Shown here: positions 34,150 to 46,848 of the stretch, piece by piece
Position numbering within the stretch: position 1 is the first letter of the stretch
Layout: each line of letters opens with the position of its first letter
NCBI GenBank assembly: GCA_028641055.1
Contig: CM054060.1
Location: 61,059,875-61,123,874 of the forward strand
Length of the DNA stretch: 64,000 nucleotides
From: Alopecurus myosuroides
Lineage: Eukaryota > Streptophyta > Magnoliopsida > Poales > Poaceae
Reading direction: 5' to 3'
Notes under the pieces: generated by a model
The model's database searches: none
What the model was told of the DNA's origin: nothing
Seen by the model: the letters and a program-made list of their open reading frames with translations, nothing else
Program-made: the position numbers and the translations under genes

Positions 34150-35785
34150 ATGTGATTTTCTAAGTGCTAAAAGTGTTTTTTCTTTTTAAAAAAATGCAAA
34201 AAATGGTGCAAAATGGAGCCTCTCTGTTTTTCACCCAAAGTGGACCGAATTGGACGGCCAATTCCCAAATATTAATATTTTTCTCAACTTGAAGCTAATT
34301 TCACCTGTTTAAAATGCTTTTTGATTTTTCAAAAGTAACTTAATTTTGAAATACAAGGGTGTTCTAATTTTCTCCTAAAAATTCCAAAAATCAATTTAAA
34401 CTATACAAGTCTGATTCTATGCAATAGCCCAGATGACATGTCATAACATTCGATCCCTACATATGAATAGTTTCACCGACAATAAAAAAAAATGAAGAAG
34501 ACAATGTCGAAAAATAAAATCGTTTGGCATGGATTCGTGTTTTGTGTACTAGTTTGTAAGGAGCAATGACAAACAAGTATTTTGACCTATTTATAAAAAC
34601 GTTCACAAAGTGAACTATCATGTACGAGAGAATGCATGGCTATATCAATGACATAATTAATGATATAATGTGACCATATTTGGCACAATGGTGAATCTTT
34701 GCATGAAATATTATAGTGCCAGAGTATTTTCCATTTTTTGTTTTAAAAATTATTTTTCATTCTTTAAATAGTACACATGGTTTTTTTAAGCAAGTGCAAT
34801 TAATAACCTATAAAATGTCTATTTTTTCACACAAAGTCGACCATGTTTGATGGCCATTTCTCAAGCATTAAGATTTGTTTCTCAATTTCTAGTTACTTTC
34901 ACCCATTCAAATGAGTTTTAGTCGATTGATCCTACAAATTTCTCAACATAATTTTAGGTTGCTATATATGATTCTATGCAATATCCATAAATGCTATTGA
35001 AAGATTCAGTACTAAGTGTGAATAGTTTTGTCGACTATTTTGAACTTGTTTTGAAATAAATAAATAAATAAATAAAGCAACTCACGAAAAAAGCAATACT
35101 TTGGCACGAATTTTTTTATGTTTACTAGTTAGAATAAACATGTATTTTTTACATATTTATTAAAAAAAATCTTTACAAAATGGTCTACCATGTATAAATA
35201 GTCATGCTTTTAGAAGCAAACGGCCAAGTTTATGGCCATATCTCATGATAATGTGACCATATTTGATAAAAAGGTGCATATTTTCATGAAAAAATATTTT
35301 CAAAAGATTTTCCAACTATTTTTTTACAAAATATGAATTTCCATTTTTAGAGTGCTAAAAAATTGTTTTTTTTTTTTGGTGAAGCGGGTGCAAAGAATAT
35401 AGTGCAAATTGGCAAGTTTACAATTTTATGCGAAGCAAACCATATTGGATGGACAACTCCCGGTTATTAACTTTTTACAATTTGTAGCAGCTTTCTGCAT
35501 TTAAAGAAATTAGGATCGACTAGAAAAAAAGTAACTCAATTTGAACTACAAGTGTGTTCTAGATCGATCTAAAAATTATTATAAATTACCCAAGTAAGAT
35601 GTCGTTAAATATCCACAAAGCCTGTCAAAATATTTAGTCACCTACACATGTTTTTGCCCACGCTTTTGACCCTATTGAAATAAAATCAGAAGCAAAAATG
35701 TTAAAAAAAATGATCGTTTGGCATGAAGTACTTTCATGTGTACCAGTTGAAAAGGAAAAAAAAAATGATAAATTGAGTTTGGGAT
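34150..35785. repeat. AT-rich degenerate tandem array, about 590-bp monomers, unit 2
   Basis: Copy of 2635-4270, with monomers near 34150, 34735 and 35306; no difference from unit 1 was noticed. Confidence 0.7.
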
Positions 35786-35831
35786 TACCAGCGGCCCGAA
35801 CAAATTAAGCCGGTTTAGGGACCATGTTAGG

Positions 35832-35930
35832 TACTCCCTCTAATCCAAAAATAAGTGTCGATGATCTAGCTACAAATTTGTAAAACCAAATCTCACTTCT
35901 CACGACACTTTTTTCGGACCGGAGGGAGTA
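35832..35930. mobile_element. Stowaway (Tc1/mariner) MITE, unit 2
   Basis: Identical counterpart of the MITE at 4317, with the same flanking TA dinucleotides, so the insertion predates the 31.5-kb duplication. Confidence 0.9.
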
Positions 35931-36428
35931 GCTACTTTTGCTAGCTTTCCGTCCAGGCTGTGTGTATGGATACGATAAACCGCTCTGAGGTCACCGATTG
36001 GAGATACTCTTAGTGCACGAATAATTCTGGTGCCGCGCTATTTGGTAGGATTTGTTGCCACCTCGGAGACGCATGCATGCGTATGCTTGCAGCAAGTATA
36101 TGCTTTCTGTTAACCACTTGATAGGAAGAATTGTAAACTTCAGACATAATAAATGAATAAATTAACAAAACTATAGTCCAAAGTAGGCATGGGGCGTAGC
36201 AAGATAGTATGTGTGACCAGTCTCATCACCTTATCCTATGCAGCAACCAGCCGAACCTTCTCGTGCCTCTAAACCAGGCCGATCGCCGATCGGAATCAAA
36301 GGAGAAAGTCGATCGACGCCAACAACGGTTGACGGCTCTACTACACTGTAGCACGTAGTCGGTCGCTCGGCGCGTGTGCTCAGCCGCAACCATATCATGC
36401 ACGTCGCCCGAGTCTAGTGTCGTGTATT

Positions 36429-36508
36429 TGTCGAAATATGAATGTATCTATATATACTAAAATATGTTTCATATTTTGATAAATAACTAATTTGGGACGG
36501 AAGAAGTA
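36429..36508. mobile_element. Decayed Stowaway-like MITE fragment, unit 2
   Basis: Same fragment as at 4914, ending in gggacggaagaagta. Confidence 0.55.
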
Positions 36509-39075
36509 TGTGTTAACTGTTGAGTGAGTGAGATTTACAAGTGTACAGATATGATTGGCACGGTGTCCTTTCCCCATGGAGCGCCGTAGCGTTCATGTGC
36601 AAGATCGTAGCGCGGCCATGCCTACACTAGGTAGCGTTCGTACCTGCACACGTTCATGCATGCTGGTTCCCGCCTGCACGATTCGAGATGGTTTCGGGCA
36701 ACAGTGCACTGCGGATCCCGCTCCATAGAGTGGCAACTTATTGGTGTCTGATGAAATGGATCGAGCATGCATGCATGTGGCTCTCCACAAGTCGCAGATG
36801 GGCACGACGATGATTGGTTGCTGGGCAGTACGTGGCATTTTTTATAGCGAAAGAAGACTATTTTGTTTGTTTTTTAGGGAATAATAAAAAACTCTATTTT
36901 GTGGGTGTCGCTTTTCCAACTTCTTTAACTGTGACGGCCCCTCTTGGCGTTCTCCTGGGCTATGCGGGCCTGCCGCTGGCTGCGCCATGGCTGCAGGCCG
37001 CTTTTGTTTTAGGACCATTTCCTCCGGGGCATGGGCTTCGGAAAGCCCACGCTAGGAGCGCAGCGGTGTGACGAGCTTCAGTAGGTTTTCGGTGCTGTGT
37101 TGGGCCGGTAGTCCGTGTAACTTTAGGGCCAGTGCTCTGAGGAAATAGGCCGCCCCATTGTCACAGGGTTCATCTAAAAAAAACATTGTCACGTGGTGCC
37201 TGGCAGATGTGCAGTTGAGAGCGCGATCAGTTGTCGAGATTTCTCGATCTCCGGTCATGCGCCGTTGTATATCATGATCGACGATTCCGGTGTGGAAAGC
37301 GCCCGTCCGTCCGTGCACTAGCTGTTGCCTTGGACCTCGCTTCAGGTCTTCTTTTTCGCCTCTGTCTTCCATACATTGGATTCGCCCTGCTTTCCTTGCA
37401 GATTGCAGGTCGATCATGCCGTCATAGGATGAAGAGAAACATGGATAGAAGCTGCTGGGATTTAACTCTACAAATTTTTCCATAAAAAAGAATCTACTAA
37501 CCTGCATACTAGGTACTGTATTTTCTTAACTTTGTTAGATAAGGAGCGTGCAGCAAATCACGGACCAACGCTGGCTTTACCAACCATCTCCGAAAGGCCA
37601 TATATCGGCAGCAGGAAAAGCGACCAAACACCTCGCCTCGGCCCTTAGCGCTGTCTGTGCGACCCAAGTGGAAAGGCGTTTTACAAAGAAGAAAAGCGTA
37701 TGCCAGGGCGCCAATCTTGGAGGACGAGAGGTTGGTTTCGTGCGTGCACCCATGGATCTTCCGAAAGGAGCGCACCCGATCGGGGTAGGCTGTGCCACTG
37801 CTGGCCACTTACCGAGTAGCCACCACCGGCACGCAGCTTAATCTTTGGTTCCTCTCTTCAGTTTCTCAATTTGATCCAGCTCACATAGCAAGCACTGTAG
37901 CATAATTGAACTGGATTCTACACTGTACTTACAGTAGGAGCAACCATTCGGACCGTGTGGGTGCTGCTGTAGAAGTAGAATGATGTGCCCACTTGTTTCT
38001 TGTTTTCTTGCGTCGATCATTTCAGACCGAACGCACCCGAGTCGCCCCGTCCAGCCACAGAACTAGTATCAAACTTTCCAGGGGACAAACTGTACAGCCA
38101 CCGCGTCGCGTTGCGTCCCATCCATTTGATCATCGCTCTATTCTGCACTTATGCAGGCTCGATGACATCTAGTGCCATCTAATGTACTGGCAACTGTAAA
38201 TGAAAAATAAACCAAATACTCCGGAGTTAATCTAGTACGAGTAACATTTTACATGCATACTTAGACTTACAGCAACTTGTTGGGTCATCACTCGTCAGTT
38301 AAGAGTTAAGACCAAGACTCGACTGTTCATCTTTTTCAGACAAACCAAAGGAAGAAAGAGGACCCGAGAGTTCGCACGCAACAGGACTCGTTCACGGTCA
38401 AAAGAAACCGAGTTTTCCTTCTATGCGGCAAAACGCCATATCCATTCTTATATAGTTTAACGGCAGGCCTTCAGCTTTAGAGCAGCCACAACGCGGCGCT
38501 AATCTGTCGACGCTAGGGTCAAAATCCCGGCCGATCGGTAGTTAGCCTGGCGAATCCTGGGCGCCGGACGCAAAAAGTTTCGCCCGACGCTAGTCCTTTT
38601 TTTCGCTCGCGGCTGGAAACTCGGAAGCTCCGGGCGCTTGGAACCACTCAACGGAACGGGAATATAGGTAGAACAGTTGGCCATGCAAACAATATCCAAA
38701 CCGAAAAAAAAATATAAACCACAGATTCGGTGCCACCCAACAGACTGTGACAGCAAAATAAAACCACGGATTACTAGAAGGGTAGCTGAACAGGCTGTGA
38801 CAGCGATGGAAAACCACAGATTACAAAGTTTAGCCATGTGAAGAGCTATTATACACAAAGTAACTAAAATTTTCGGACTTTTGGATAGGAGGAAGGTCAA
38901 ACAAATACGGCCATATCCTTCGGCTTCCAACATCATAATATTGACCACTAATTTTAGAAGTATCAAGCATGCAATGGATCAGATTTGCCTATCTATAGAA
39001 ATTCCATACGACTTGCCCTGCATGCAAAAGAGATGCTATTTTTAGTATGCAGTGAGACTTAATCTCATGCATTGC
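36509..39075. other. Intergenic, no recognisable gene (unit 2)
   Basis: Counterpart of 4994-7560 with the same overlapping short ORFs and no supported gene. Confidence 0.45.
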
Positions 39076-39083
39076 TATATATA
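39076..39083 (+). promoter_or_regulatory. Candidate TATA box of SANT ORF1 copy 2
   Basis: TATATATA, 67 bp upstream of the ORF1 start, as in copy 1. Confidence 0.45.
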
Positions 39084-39149
39084 ATCCTATTGGCATTCAC
39101 AACACACGCTACTGCACACACACAAGAGCATTCTGCAAACTTTAGCTAC

Positions 39150-40177
39150 ATGGATTCAGAGCACTCCAATTGGGACAGCCAGCAATATCCACAGATGTTT
39201 CCACCACAAAACTATCCCGTGCACTTGTCTACCTACCCAACTATGCCCCAAGAGGATGACTATAGTAGTTATGTTCCATATATTTCGTCGTCACACATTC
39301 CAAACAATGGAGGAGATAATCGAGAAGAAGAGGAAGATGAAGATGAGGTGGAGGAGGTTGGTGAAGAGGAGTTCAAAGCCCGACGTCTTTCTTGGACCGA
39401 AGAAGACAACATTAGGCTGGTTAGTACAATTTTATGTTATTTGTTCATGTTAGCTTAAATGGATTTTTCTGAAATGTAGCTCATACTTGGATGCAGATAA
39501 GTGCATGGCTGAACAACTCGATCGACCCCGTGGAAGGAAACAACAAAAAGGGTGAGGTGTACTGGAAGAATGTTGCTAAAGATTACAACAAGCATAGTCC
39601 ACCCGGTCGAAAAAGAAACATAAAAAATTGTAAGGATCATTGGGGCAAAACAAATAAGAAGGTTGTGTGCTTTCATGGTATACATTGTCGCCTTAAAGAT
39701 GCATACTCTAGTGGCAGGTGTGACTTGCAACTGATGGATAAAGCATTAGCTATGTACAAGAAGGAAATTGGATCAAACTTCAACCTTGTGTACTGGTGGG
39801 ATAAGGTAAAAATACATCAGAAATAGAGTAGGACCTACCACGAGGTGACTAGTAGGGATAATGGAAATATCCATATTAGAATAGAAGAAGAGGATCGTCC
39901 TATTGGTAACCACCAGGCGAAAGAAAAAAAGAAAAATAAAGGCAAGGGCGTAGAATCTTCGGGTGATATAATTTCATCCGCGGAAGTAAAATTGTACCAT
40001 GAGGCGCAGGTATTAAGGGCAGAAATAGGAAAGACAAAACAAAGATCAAAATTGGCTAGCGACTACAAAGACTTAGTTCTAGCTGATACATCTTCAATGG
40101 ACCCAGATCAAAGGAAGGAACATGCCCGAGCTATAAAGTTCTTCGCTGATCAGCTTTATGGAGAAAGCAATGATTGA
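39150..40177 (+). pseudogene. PIF/Harbinger ORF1 with SANT/Myb-like domain, internal stop, copy 2
   Basis: Exons 39150-39419 and 39497 onward, intron 39420-39496. The in-frame TAG lies at 39824-39826, at the same conserved-Trp position as in copy 1, after which the frame stays open to 40177. The shared stop shows that the lesion is older than the duplication. Confidence 0.8.
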
Positions 40178-40718
40178 GATTGTCTTACTATTTTTAGTTT
40201 TTACAATAATTTAGCACTATATTTTTTGTAATAAATTTATGTTCGTCTTTATCATTATTGTAATCTTTTGTACAATAAAACATATGGCAATATATGACTA
40301 GACATAGTCGTCTCTCAAATTGCTATGTATGACAGACTAATTGTTTGCGAGAAGGTAAACAAAAAATCTCGGATTGCCTAAAAAAGGTCCTCCGTAAGGT
40401 CCTCCGTTTTTTTTTTCTTAATTTAAATATAAGTCCTTGGTTGGTACTGCCTTGCTATGTTTATCCTGAACCCGTGGGTATCTAGATAACCCATATACTC
40501 TTCAAACGAGCAAGTAGTACAAGATTTCTCTCACGTTAGCCCCTTCTCTCACGTTACCCCTTCTCTCACGTTAGCCCCTTCTCTCCAAAGGTAGCGGTAC
40601 TCTATCCAGATCGAACCCATATTCGTAGCTACCACTAGAAGATTATTGTAGATCCCTACCAGTAGAAGATTGCAGATCCACGAATCCATCACCTGCCAAC
40701 GACCTGTTCTTCAAAATT
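40178..40718. other. Spacer between ORF1 and transposase, copy 2
   Basis: Counterpart of 8663-9203; contains the short tandem repeat at 40526-40586 and no other gene. Confidence 0.5.
40526..40586 (+). repeat. Short tandem repeat in transposase leader, copy 2
   Basis: Same three 18-19 bp units as at 9011. Confidence 0.85.
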
Positions 40719-40755
40719 ATGTCCCAATCCGGTAGGTCATCATCAGACAGCTCTG

Positions 40756-42012
40756 ATGATGAGTTCGATGAGCGATTCGCCCAAGCAATGGATGCTCGGA
40801 TCCAAGCGGCTGTCTGGAGATTCACACCCAAGACGGCGACATAGACGCCAAAACCGTAAGAGGAGGCACGTTGACAGGGATCGCGAAGCAGCCCATCAGC
40901 GACTTGTGAAAGACTATTTCTGCAGTGAGCCTACGTACACGGATGCAATGTTTCGTCGAAGGTTTAGAATGAGAAGACCCGTATTTCTACGCATTGTGGA
41001 AGCACTTGGCCGTTGGTCGCCGTTTTTTCAGCAGAAGGTGGATGCCATCGGTAAGAGAGGTTTTTCTCCTTTGCAAAAGTGCACCGTGGCCATGCGGATT
41101 CTGGCCTATGGATGTCCAGCTGATTCGGTCGATGAATGTCTACGGATGGGAGAATCAACAGCAATATTATGCCTGGTCAATTTTGTTCAAGGTGTCATGG
41201 ACATGTTTGGTGTAGAATATCTTCGACGACCTAGACCTGCGGACATTTATCGCTTGCAAGAAATAGGCAAAGCACGAGGGTTTCCTGGCATGTTGGGAAG
41301 CCTCGACTGCATGCATTGGACATGGAAAAATTGCCCAGTTGAATGGAAAGGACAATTCACACGTGGTGATCATGGGGTATCTACGGTCATGCTTGAGGCA
41401 GTGGCATCTCAGGATCTATGGATATGGCATGCTTTTTTTGGGGTTGCTGGCTCAAACAACGACCTTAATGTGTTAAACCAGTCGACTTTGTTCACGAATG
41501 TGTTGCAAGGTCGAGCTCCTCCGGTTCAGTTTGAAGTCAATGGAAGACAGTATAACATGGGGTACTATCTAGTGGATGGGATTTATCCTGAATGGGCAAC
41601 ATTTGTTAAAACAATTCCTCTACCTCAGAATGAAAAGGATAAACTATTTGCAGCCCACCAAACCGGTGCAAGGAAAGATGTGGAGCGAGCATTTGGAGTG
41701 CTACAAGCTCGGTTTGCCATCCTACGTGCACCTGCCCGCTTCTGGCAAAGATCCACGCTAAGTAAAATCATGTATGCTTGCATTATCATGCATAACATGA
41801 TAGTCGAGAATGAAAGAGATTCTTACAGAGTGCAATATAAGGTGAACGATTACTTTGCGCAGTATGACCAGGGGGAGAATCCAATACCAGCTGTACTGCA
41901 GGAAGATGGACCAATCGATGGCTTCGAAGGTCTACTGGAGAGAGATGCTAATATTCGTGATAGGCAGCGGCATCGTCGTTTGAAGACGGATTTGGTTGAG
42001 CACATATGGTAG
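40756..42012 (+). CDS. PIF/Harbinger DDE transposase, copy 2
   Basis: A 418-aa protein identical in sequence to copy 1, with probable catalytic residues Asp184, Asp274 and Glu310. The alternative-frame acidic N terminus starts at ATG 40719 and stops at 40842-40844, as in copy 1, so the frame split is ancestral to both. The catalytic core is intact. Confidence 0.92.
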   Translation: MMSSMSDSPKQWMLGSKRLSGDSHPRRRHRRQNRKRRHVDRDREAAHQRLVKDYFCSEPTYTDAMFRRRFRMRRPVFLRIVEALGRWSPFFQQKVDAIGKRGFSPLQKCTVAMRILAYGCPADSVDECLRMGESTAILCLVNFVQGVMDMFGVEYLRRPRPADIYRLQEIGKARGFPGMLGSLDCMHWTWKNCPVEWKGQFTRGDHGVSTVMLEAVASQDLWIWHAFFGVAGSNNDLNVLNQSTLFTNVLQGRAPPVQFEVNGRQYNMGYYLVDGIYPEWATFVKTIPLPQNEKDKLFAAHQTGARKDVERAFGVLQARFAILRAPARFWQRSTLSKIMYACIIMHNMIVENERDSYRVQYKVNDYFAQYDQGENPIPAVLQEDGPIDGFEGLLERDANIRDRQRHRRLKTDLVEHIW

Positions 42013-42558
42013 AAATATGGACAGGCGAACAATTAGCTCATTTTTAGTACTGCTAAGTTTTTTTTAGTTATATTGTAATAAGAATATGATTTTCGTCATA
42101 CTGGTTTCAGTGGCAGTATTATTTTATTGCAACGTAATAATACGTCCTGTCCAATTAAAAGTGTCGAGGAAACTACACTTAACTGGTACAAATTTGTACA
42201 GGGCTCCTAAAATATCTCAATCTCAAATGTACCCAAAAGAGAGTAATAATAAACCCGCAAAAACCCACATGCATGCACCGGATATGTATAGTCCAAACAT
42301 AAGCTATTCATAGTAGTAGCATGGGTTTACTAGATCTCCACGGCCAAATAGATGCTAAATCTGTGACTGATGCTATTTATAGTAACAGCCATAGTCAAAT
42401 GAACTAGTAAGAACCACCCAATCCCACGCATGCAATAGATCTACACCTACATTGATATATAAATAGTAGTACAACCACTCATTAGTATGCACACACTTGG
42501 CTCTGCGCTACCACAAATTGTAGACATTTTATTTCTCTTGCACTTGCACACAATCAAG
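42013..42558. other. Spacer between transposase and second SANT gene, copy 2
   Basis: Counterpart of 10498-11043; AT-rich, with only the promoter of the next gene. Confidence 0.5.
42456..42465 (+). promoter_or_regulatory. Candidate TATA box of second SANT gene, copy 2
   Basis: TATATAAATA about 94 bp upstream of the ATG at 42559, as in copy 1. Confidence 0.5.
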
Positions 42559-43086
42559 ATGGATGTGGGCAACGGAAATATGCGCATGCTTTGGACCGAA
42601 GAGGAACTTCGACGACTGGTAAGATCTTCCTGTCAACATCCTTCCAATTTATTGATTGATATTTTTAATTTTTCATATGAATCATGTAATAGTAAAATGC
42701 AACTTCTACAGATAATCAAGTTTTTTATGTAGGCAAATGTTTGGATAAACAACTACATGAATTTTAAAGATGGGACTTTTGCTACTACTCAAGTTTTCTG
42801 GAATCATGTCGCGGAAGAGTACAATGCAATTACTCCAAATGATCGAATGAGGCGGCCAAAGCAATGCAAGGACAAATGGACTAAAATGAATGCCAAAATT
42901 CGGCAATTCAATAGCATGTGGCACACTATTAACAATCAGTACCGTGGCACCCTAGCTGATGATGAATTGGTTCAGAAGGCTCTAAATCTCTATGAACAAC
43001 AGGCTGGTCAATCCTTCACACAACTTGGCATGTGGGCAGCTCTTCGGAACCAGCCTGAATGGGCGATGTTCTACATTTACCAATAA
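42559..43086 (+). CDS. Small SANT/Myb-like ORF1 paralogue, copy 2
   Basis: Exons 42559-42618 and 42733-43086, intron 42619-42732 (GT-AG, phase 0), 137 aa, identical to copy 1. Domain layout and intron position match the larger SANT ORF1 upstream. Confidence 0.8.
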
Positions 43087-43295
43087 GATATCTACATTTA
43101 CTTACTTTCTGATGTAGTACAATTATGTATACATAGGATTCATAAATCAGTTATATAATTATGTAGTGTACGAGCGCACCTTTAGCAGATTTGTTGCAGT
43201 AATAAAATCATCCCTTCACAAAGTTGTTTTGCATAGCTAATCATGAGAACCTTGAGGTAAACTGCTCAACCAAATATTGTCCTTACGTATGAATA

Positions 43296-43761
43296 GATTT
43301 TCCAACTATTTTTCACAAAATATGAATTTCCCTTTTTTAGAGTGCTAAAACTTGGTTTTTTCGTGAAGCGAGCGCAAATCTGCAAGTCCAATTTCACACA
43401 AAGCAAATCATATTGGATGGACAACTTCCGATTATTAACTTTTTCTTAATTCATAGCAGCTTTCTCCATTTAAAGAAATTTTGATCGACTACAAAAAAAG
43501 TAACTCAATTTTGAACTACAAGCGTGTTCTAGTTTGATAAAAAAAATCTAAAAATTACTTTAAATTACCCAAGTAAGATGTTCTTAAATACCCACAAAGC
43601 TTGTCAAAATATTTAGTCACCTACAAATATTTTTTCCAGCGCTTTTGACCCTACTGAAAAAAAATCAAAAAGAACAATGTTCAAGAAGATAATTGTTTGG
43701 CATGAAGTACGTTTATGTGTACTAGTTGAAGAGGGGAAAAAATGATGAATTGAGTTTGGAC
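43296..43761. repeat. Detached monomer of the 590-bp array, unit 2
   Basis: Counterpart of 11781-12246; direct repeat of 35306-35785. Confidence 0.85.
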
Positions 43762-44208
43762 CATACTTGTGATTTGCAAACTGCCTCGTAGCTAGGAGTG
43801 TACAAGCATGCGAGAATGCAAAAAAAAAAATTAGATTACATTTGCTAGTTCGCTAGCCGCGCCGTCGTCAAGTCGGATAAGTCATAAGTCTAGTCGCGAA
43901 TATTCACGCGAGCGCACGCGCTATTAGTGTGTACCTCATGTAACACAACTATCTAGAAGATAACAAAATGCCCTCCTTATAAGTTGGTCTCCACCTCCTT
44001 GGCTAAGCAAGGTGGGACTAAATATTACAAGTGGGAAGTCATGGTTCCTGTATTTGCTTTGGATTGTTGCTTGCTGTTTGGGCCGTCCGCCGTCCCACAT
44101 ATGGGCCTGCGTTGCACTCCTTACACATGCTACGTAATAAAGCCTAGTGTTGTGTGGTGCCAACTGATGCACTAGCACGTACATGCATGTGTGGACTGAT
44201 AACCATGT
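43762..44208. other. Intergenic, nothing recognised (unit 2)
   Basis: Counterpart of 12247-12693. Confidence 0.5.
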
Positions 44209-44755
44209 GTTCCACATATGAACAATGGTGATGTGTTGCACTTTTCAAAAAAAAATGGTGATGTATTGCAAAAGGCTCAATGGATCCTAAACGGTGACAT
44301 AATATTATTATCCTATTTCGTATAGGTGACATGTGATGTAAATTATTTTCTCCGGCAACATAGCACGAGCGACATTGGCCTCCGTGAGTCGTAGTCTCCA
44401 ACCTGCTAGGGTATACTTTCCTGACGTTGCAGACCATGCATGTCATCGGCCTGCTCATGTAGGTGCTCCGGCTTGGAAGAGGACACGTCGGCATCGTCGT
44501 CAACACGAACAAAATGTCACCATGAATCCCTACTAGTCACTAGAAGACATATAGGGAAATTAGACCCAGATCTAGTAAATCGGGCTCTCCCAACACCCTC
44601 ACATATGCAGAGGAGGACAGGGTGGCGACCTACTAACATAAGAGGGATTGGCAGTGTCCTGTGCTCAGAATGTCGCCTCTCTAGGGTTTGGCGATGAGAG
44701 ACCGAATCTACTCTATTTGTGCATTGCAAAGGGAGAGAAACCGATAGAGGAGGCC
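44209..44755. repeat. Long direct repeat, left copy, unit 2
   Basis: Counterpart of 12694-13240; pairs with 46402-46848. Confidence 0.8.
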
Positions 44756-46401
44756 AAGAGTGCAACATGGGCGCTGTCGATCTCCTTGACACCGATAGAG
44801 GAGGCCAAGATCCCGATGTCATCATCTTTAGCATGGTTTGTGTTGGACCGTCGGTGAAGACGAAGGGACACCGGTAAGGATGACGTCGTCGTCTTTAGTG
44901 CACTTTTACGGCGGCGGACAATAACATCCTCTTCGTCATGGAGACATGGAGGATTCCAAACCAGAGAAGAAGACGCTGCCCATACGCTGAGATATTGTCA
45001 ACCACCGGGCTGAAACAGTTAATGAAGAAAACGGAGATCACCCCCATAGAAATGAGCAAGCACCTCACGACTATAAACAGCGTCGGGGCCTTTCCGGGCC
45101 AACCAACGACTTGATTTATCCATTCCAGAAGAGTGATTGACGCTGGTGTGGCATCCACTTTTCTATTAGCGCATGGACTACGGCAAGAAGATGGGTCATT
45201 TCTTCATGCCGGAAGAGCGAACGACGCCTACGGAGGAGGAGAGGGCGGGGACCTACTAGCTAGCGGAGGAGGGGAGGTGGTGCAGCGTGCTAAAAAATTC
45301 GTCTCCCTCGGGTTAGGAGATGATAGAACGAATCTACTCTGCATAGTCCATATAATATGAAACCGACCAAGAGTCGGTGCATTCCAAAGAGAGAGAGGTG
45401 GAGGAGGCCAGGAGTGCGACATGGGTGCTACCAAGCTCATCGACATCAGGGCCACTTAAAAAACGCCGATCGTGAGATGTCATCATCTTTGGCATCGTTC
45501 ACGGCGGTGAAAATGGCGGCAAGCTAAATGCCGGAAGCCCCGACACCGTCGTGTTTGGTACACTTCATGGCGGTGGATAATAACATATGCCTTCATCATG
45601 CTTGTAAGGAATGTATCGGTCTCGGAATGTACAAGCTAGCCTCAATTCACAGCATGCACATCAGCAACAAGAACAGAAATAGAAAAAAGAAGGAACTTGA
45701 CCACACCACTTCAGCACATGTAGCGAGAAAAGGACATATACGGGCGATCATGGCCGAGGCTTGACGCTCGCCGGTTTCTCAAAAAAAAAAATGTAACCTT
45801 CCCACTCACGGTTAATACTTCTGCTCGCTGTCTATTTCTTTGGCCAATCTCAAAACTAGGACCATTGTTAATCGACCGACGGTGACATAATTTCGAGGTA
45901 TTTTTCTAATGTTCTAATATTCATGAATTCATCACGCAACATTTAAGTAATTTAATCTAATAGGATAGTTGTATTGTACTTTATTTGCGCTCATTTTCAA
46001 TTACTGATAGTTAAAAAACTATTGTGTGGAATTGGTATTGATACCACCATCACCCACTTTATATCATAGATAAAATTATATATATGTTTATGCATGGGCA
46101 TATCCCTTTCCATGTACTTGATCATGAGACCTCTTACTCGCATAGCTCTCCATAGTTGAATATTTTCTTATATTGGTTGGTACCATCGCCACTCACTCTC
46201 TTTTACCTCTAACTCATATTATATCTAGGATTGTAAAAATATTTTTAATACTGATATAAGAGATCAACTGAATGTACTTATGTGTTCATTGGCAATATTT
46301 CATACTCATGGAATTTATTAATGTTTGGATTTTTATAGTAAGGGGCCTTAAATTTTAATTTCGCCCCGGGCCAAAAAAATCTCGGGACCGGCCCCGCAAA
46401 T
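44756..46401. other. Degenerate repeat-derived sequence, unit 2
   Basis: Counterpart of 13241-14886: diverged repeat pieces on the left, AT-rich unassigned sequence on the right. Confidence 0.45.
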
Positions 46402-46848
46402 GTGTTCCACGTATGATCAATGGTGATGTGTTGCAAAAGGCTCAACGGATCCTTAATGATGGTATAATATTATTATCATATGTTGTCTGTATACAGGTGG
46501 CATGTGATGTAAATCATTTTCTCCGCCAAAATACCACGAGCGACATTGGCCTCCGCGAGTCGTCGTCTCCAACCTGTTAGGGTATACTTGCCTGACGTTC
46601 CATACCATGTCGTCGGCTTGCTCATGTAGGTGCTCCGGCTTAAAAGAAGGCACGCCGGCATCGTCTTCAACACCAACAAAATGCCGCCATGACCTACTAA
46701 CAGAAGGTGAAGAGGGGGAGAGGGCGGTGACCTACTAACAAAAGAGGGGTCGGCGGTGTGATGTGCTCAGAATGTCGCCTCACTAGGGTTTGGCGATGAG
46801 GGGCCGAATCTTCTCTATTTGTGCATTGCAAAGGGAGAGGGATCGATA
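46402..46848. repeat. Long direct repeat, right copy, unit 2
   Basis: Counterpart of 14887-15333. Confidence 0.8.

Larger units (their letters stand above)
39076..43086 (+). mobile_element. PIF/Harbinger gene cluster, copy 2
   Basis: Same three-gene cluster as at 7561-11571, with encoded proteins matching residue for residue, including the ORF1 stop and the split transposase N terminus. It therefore arose by the block duplication and not by a new transposition. Confidence 0.8.
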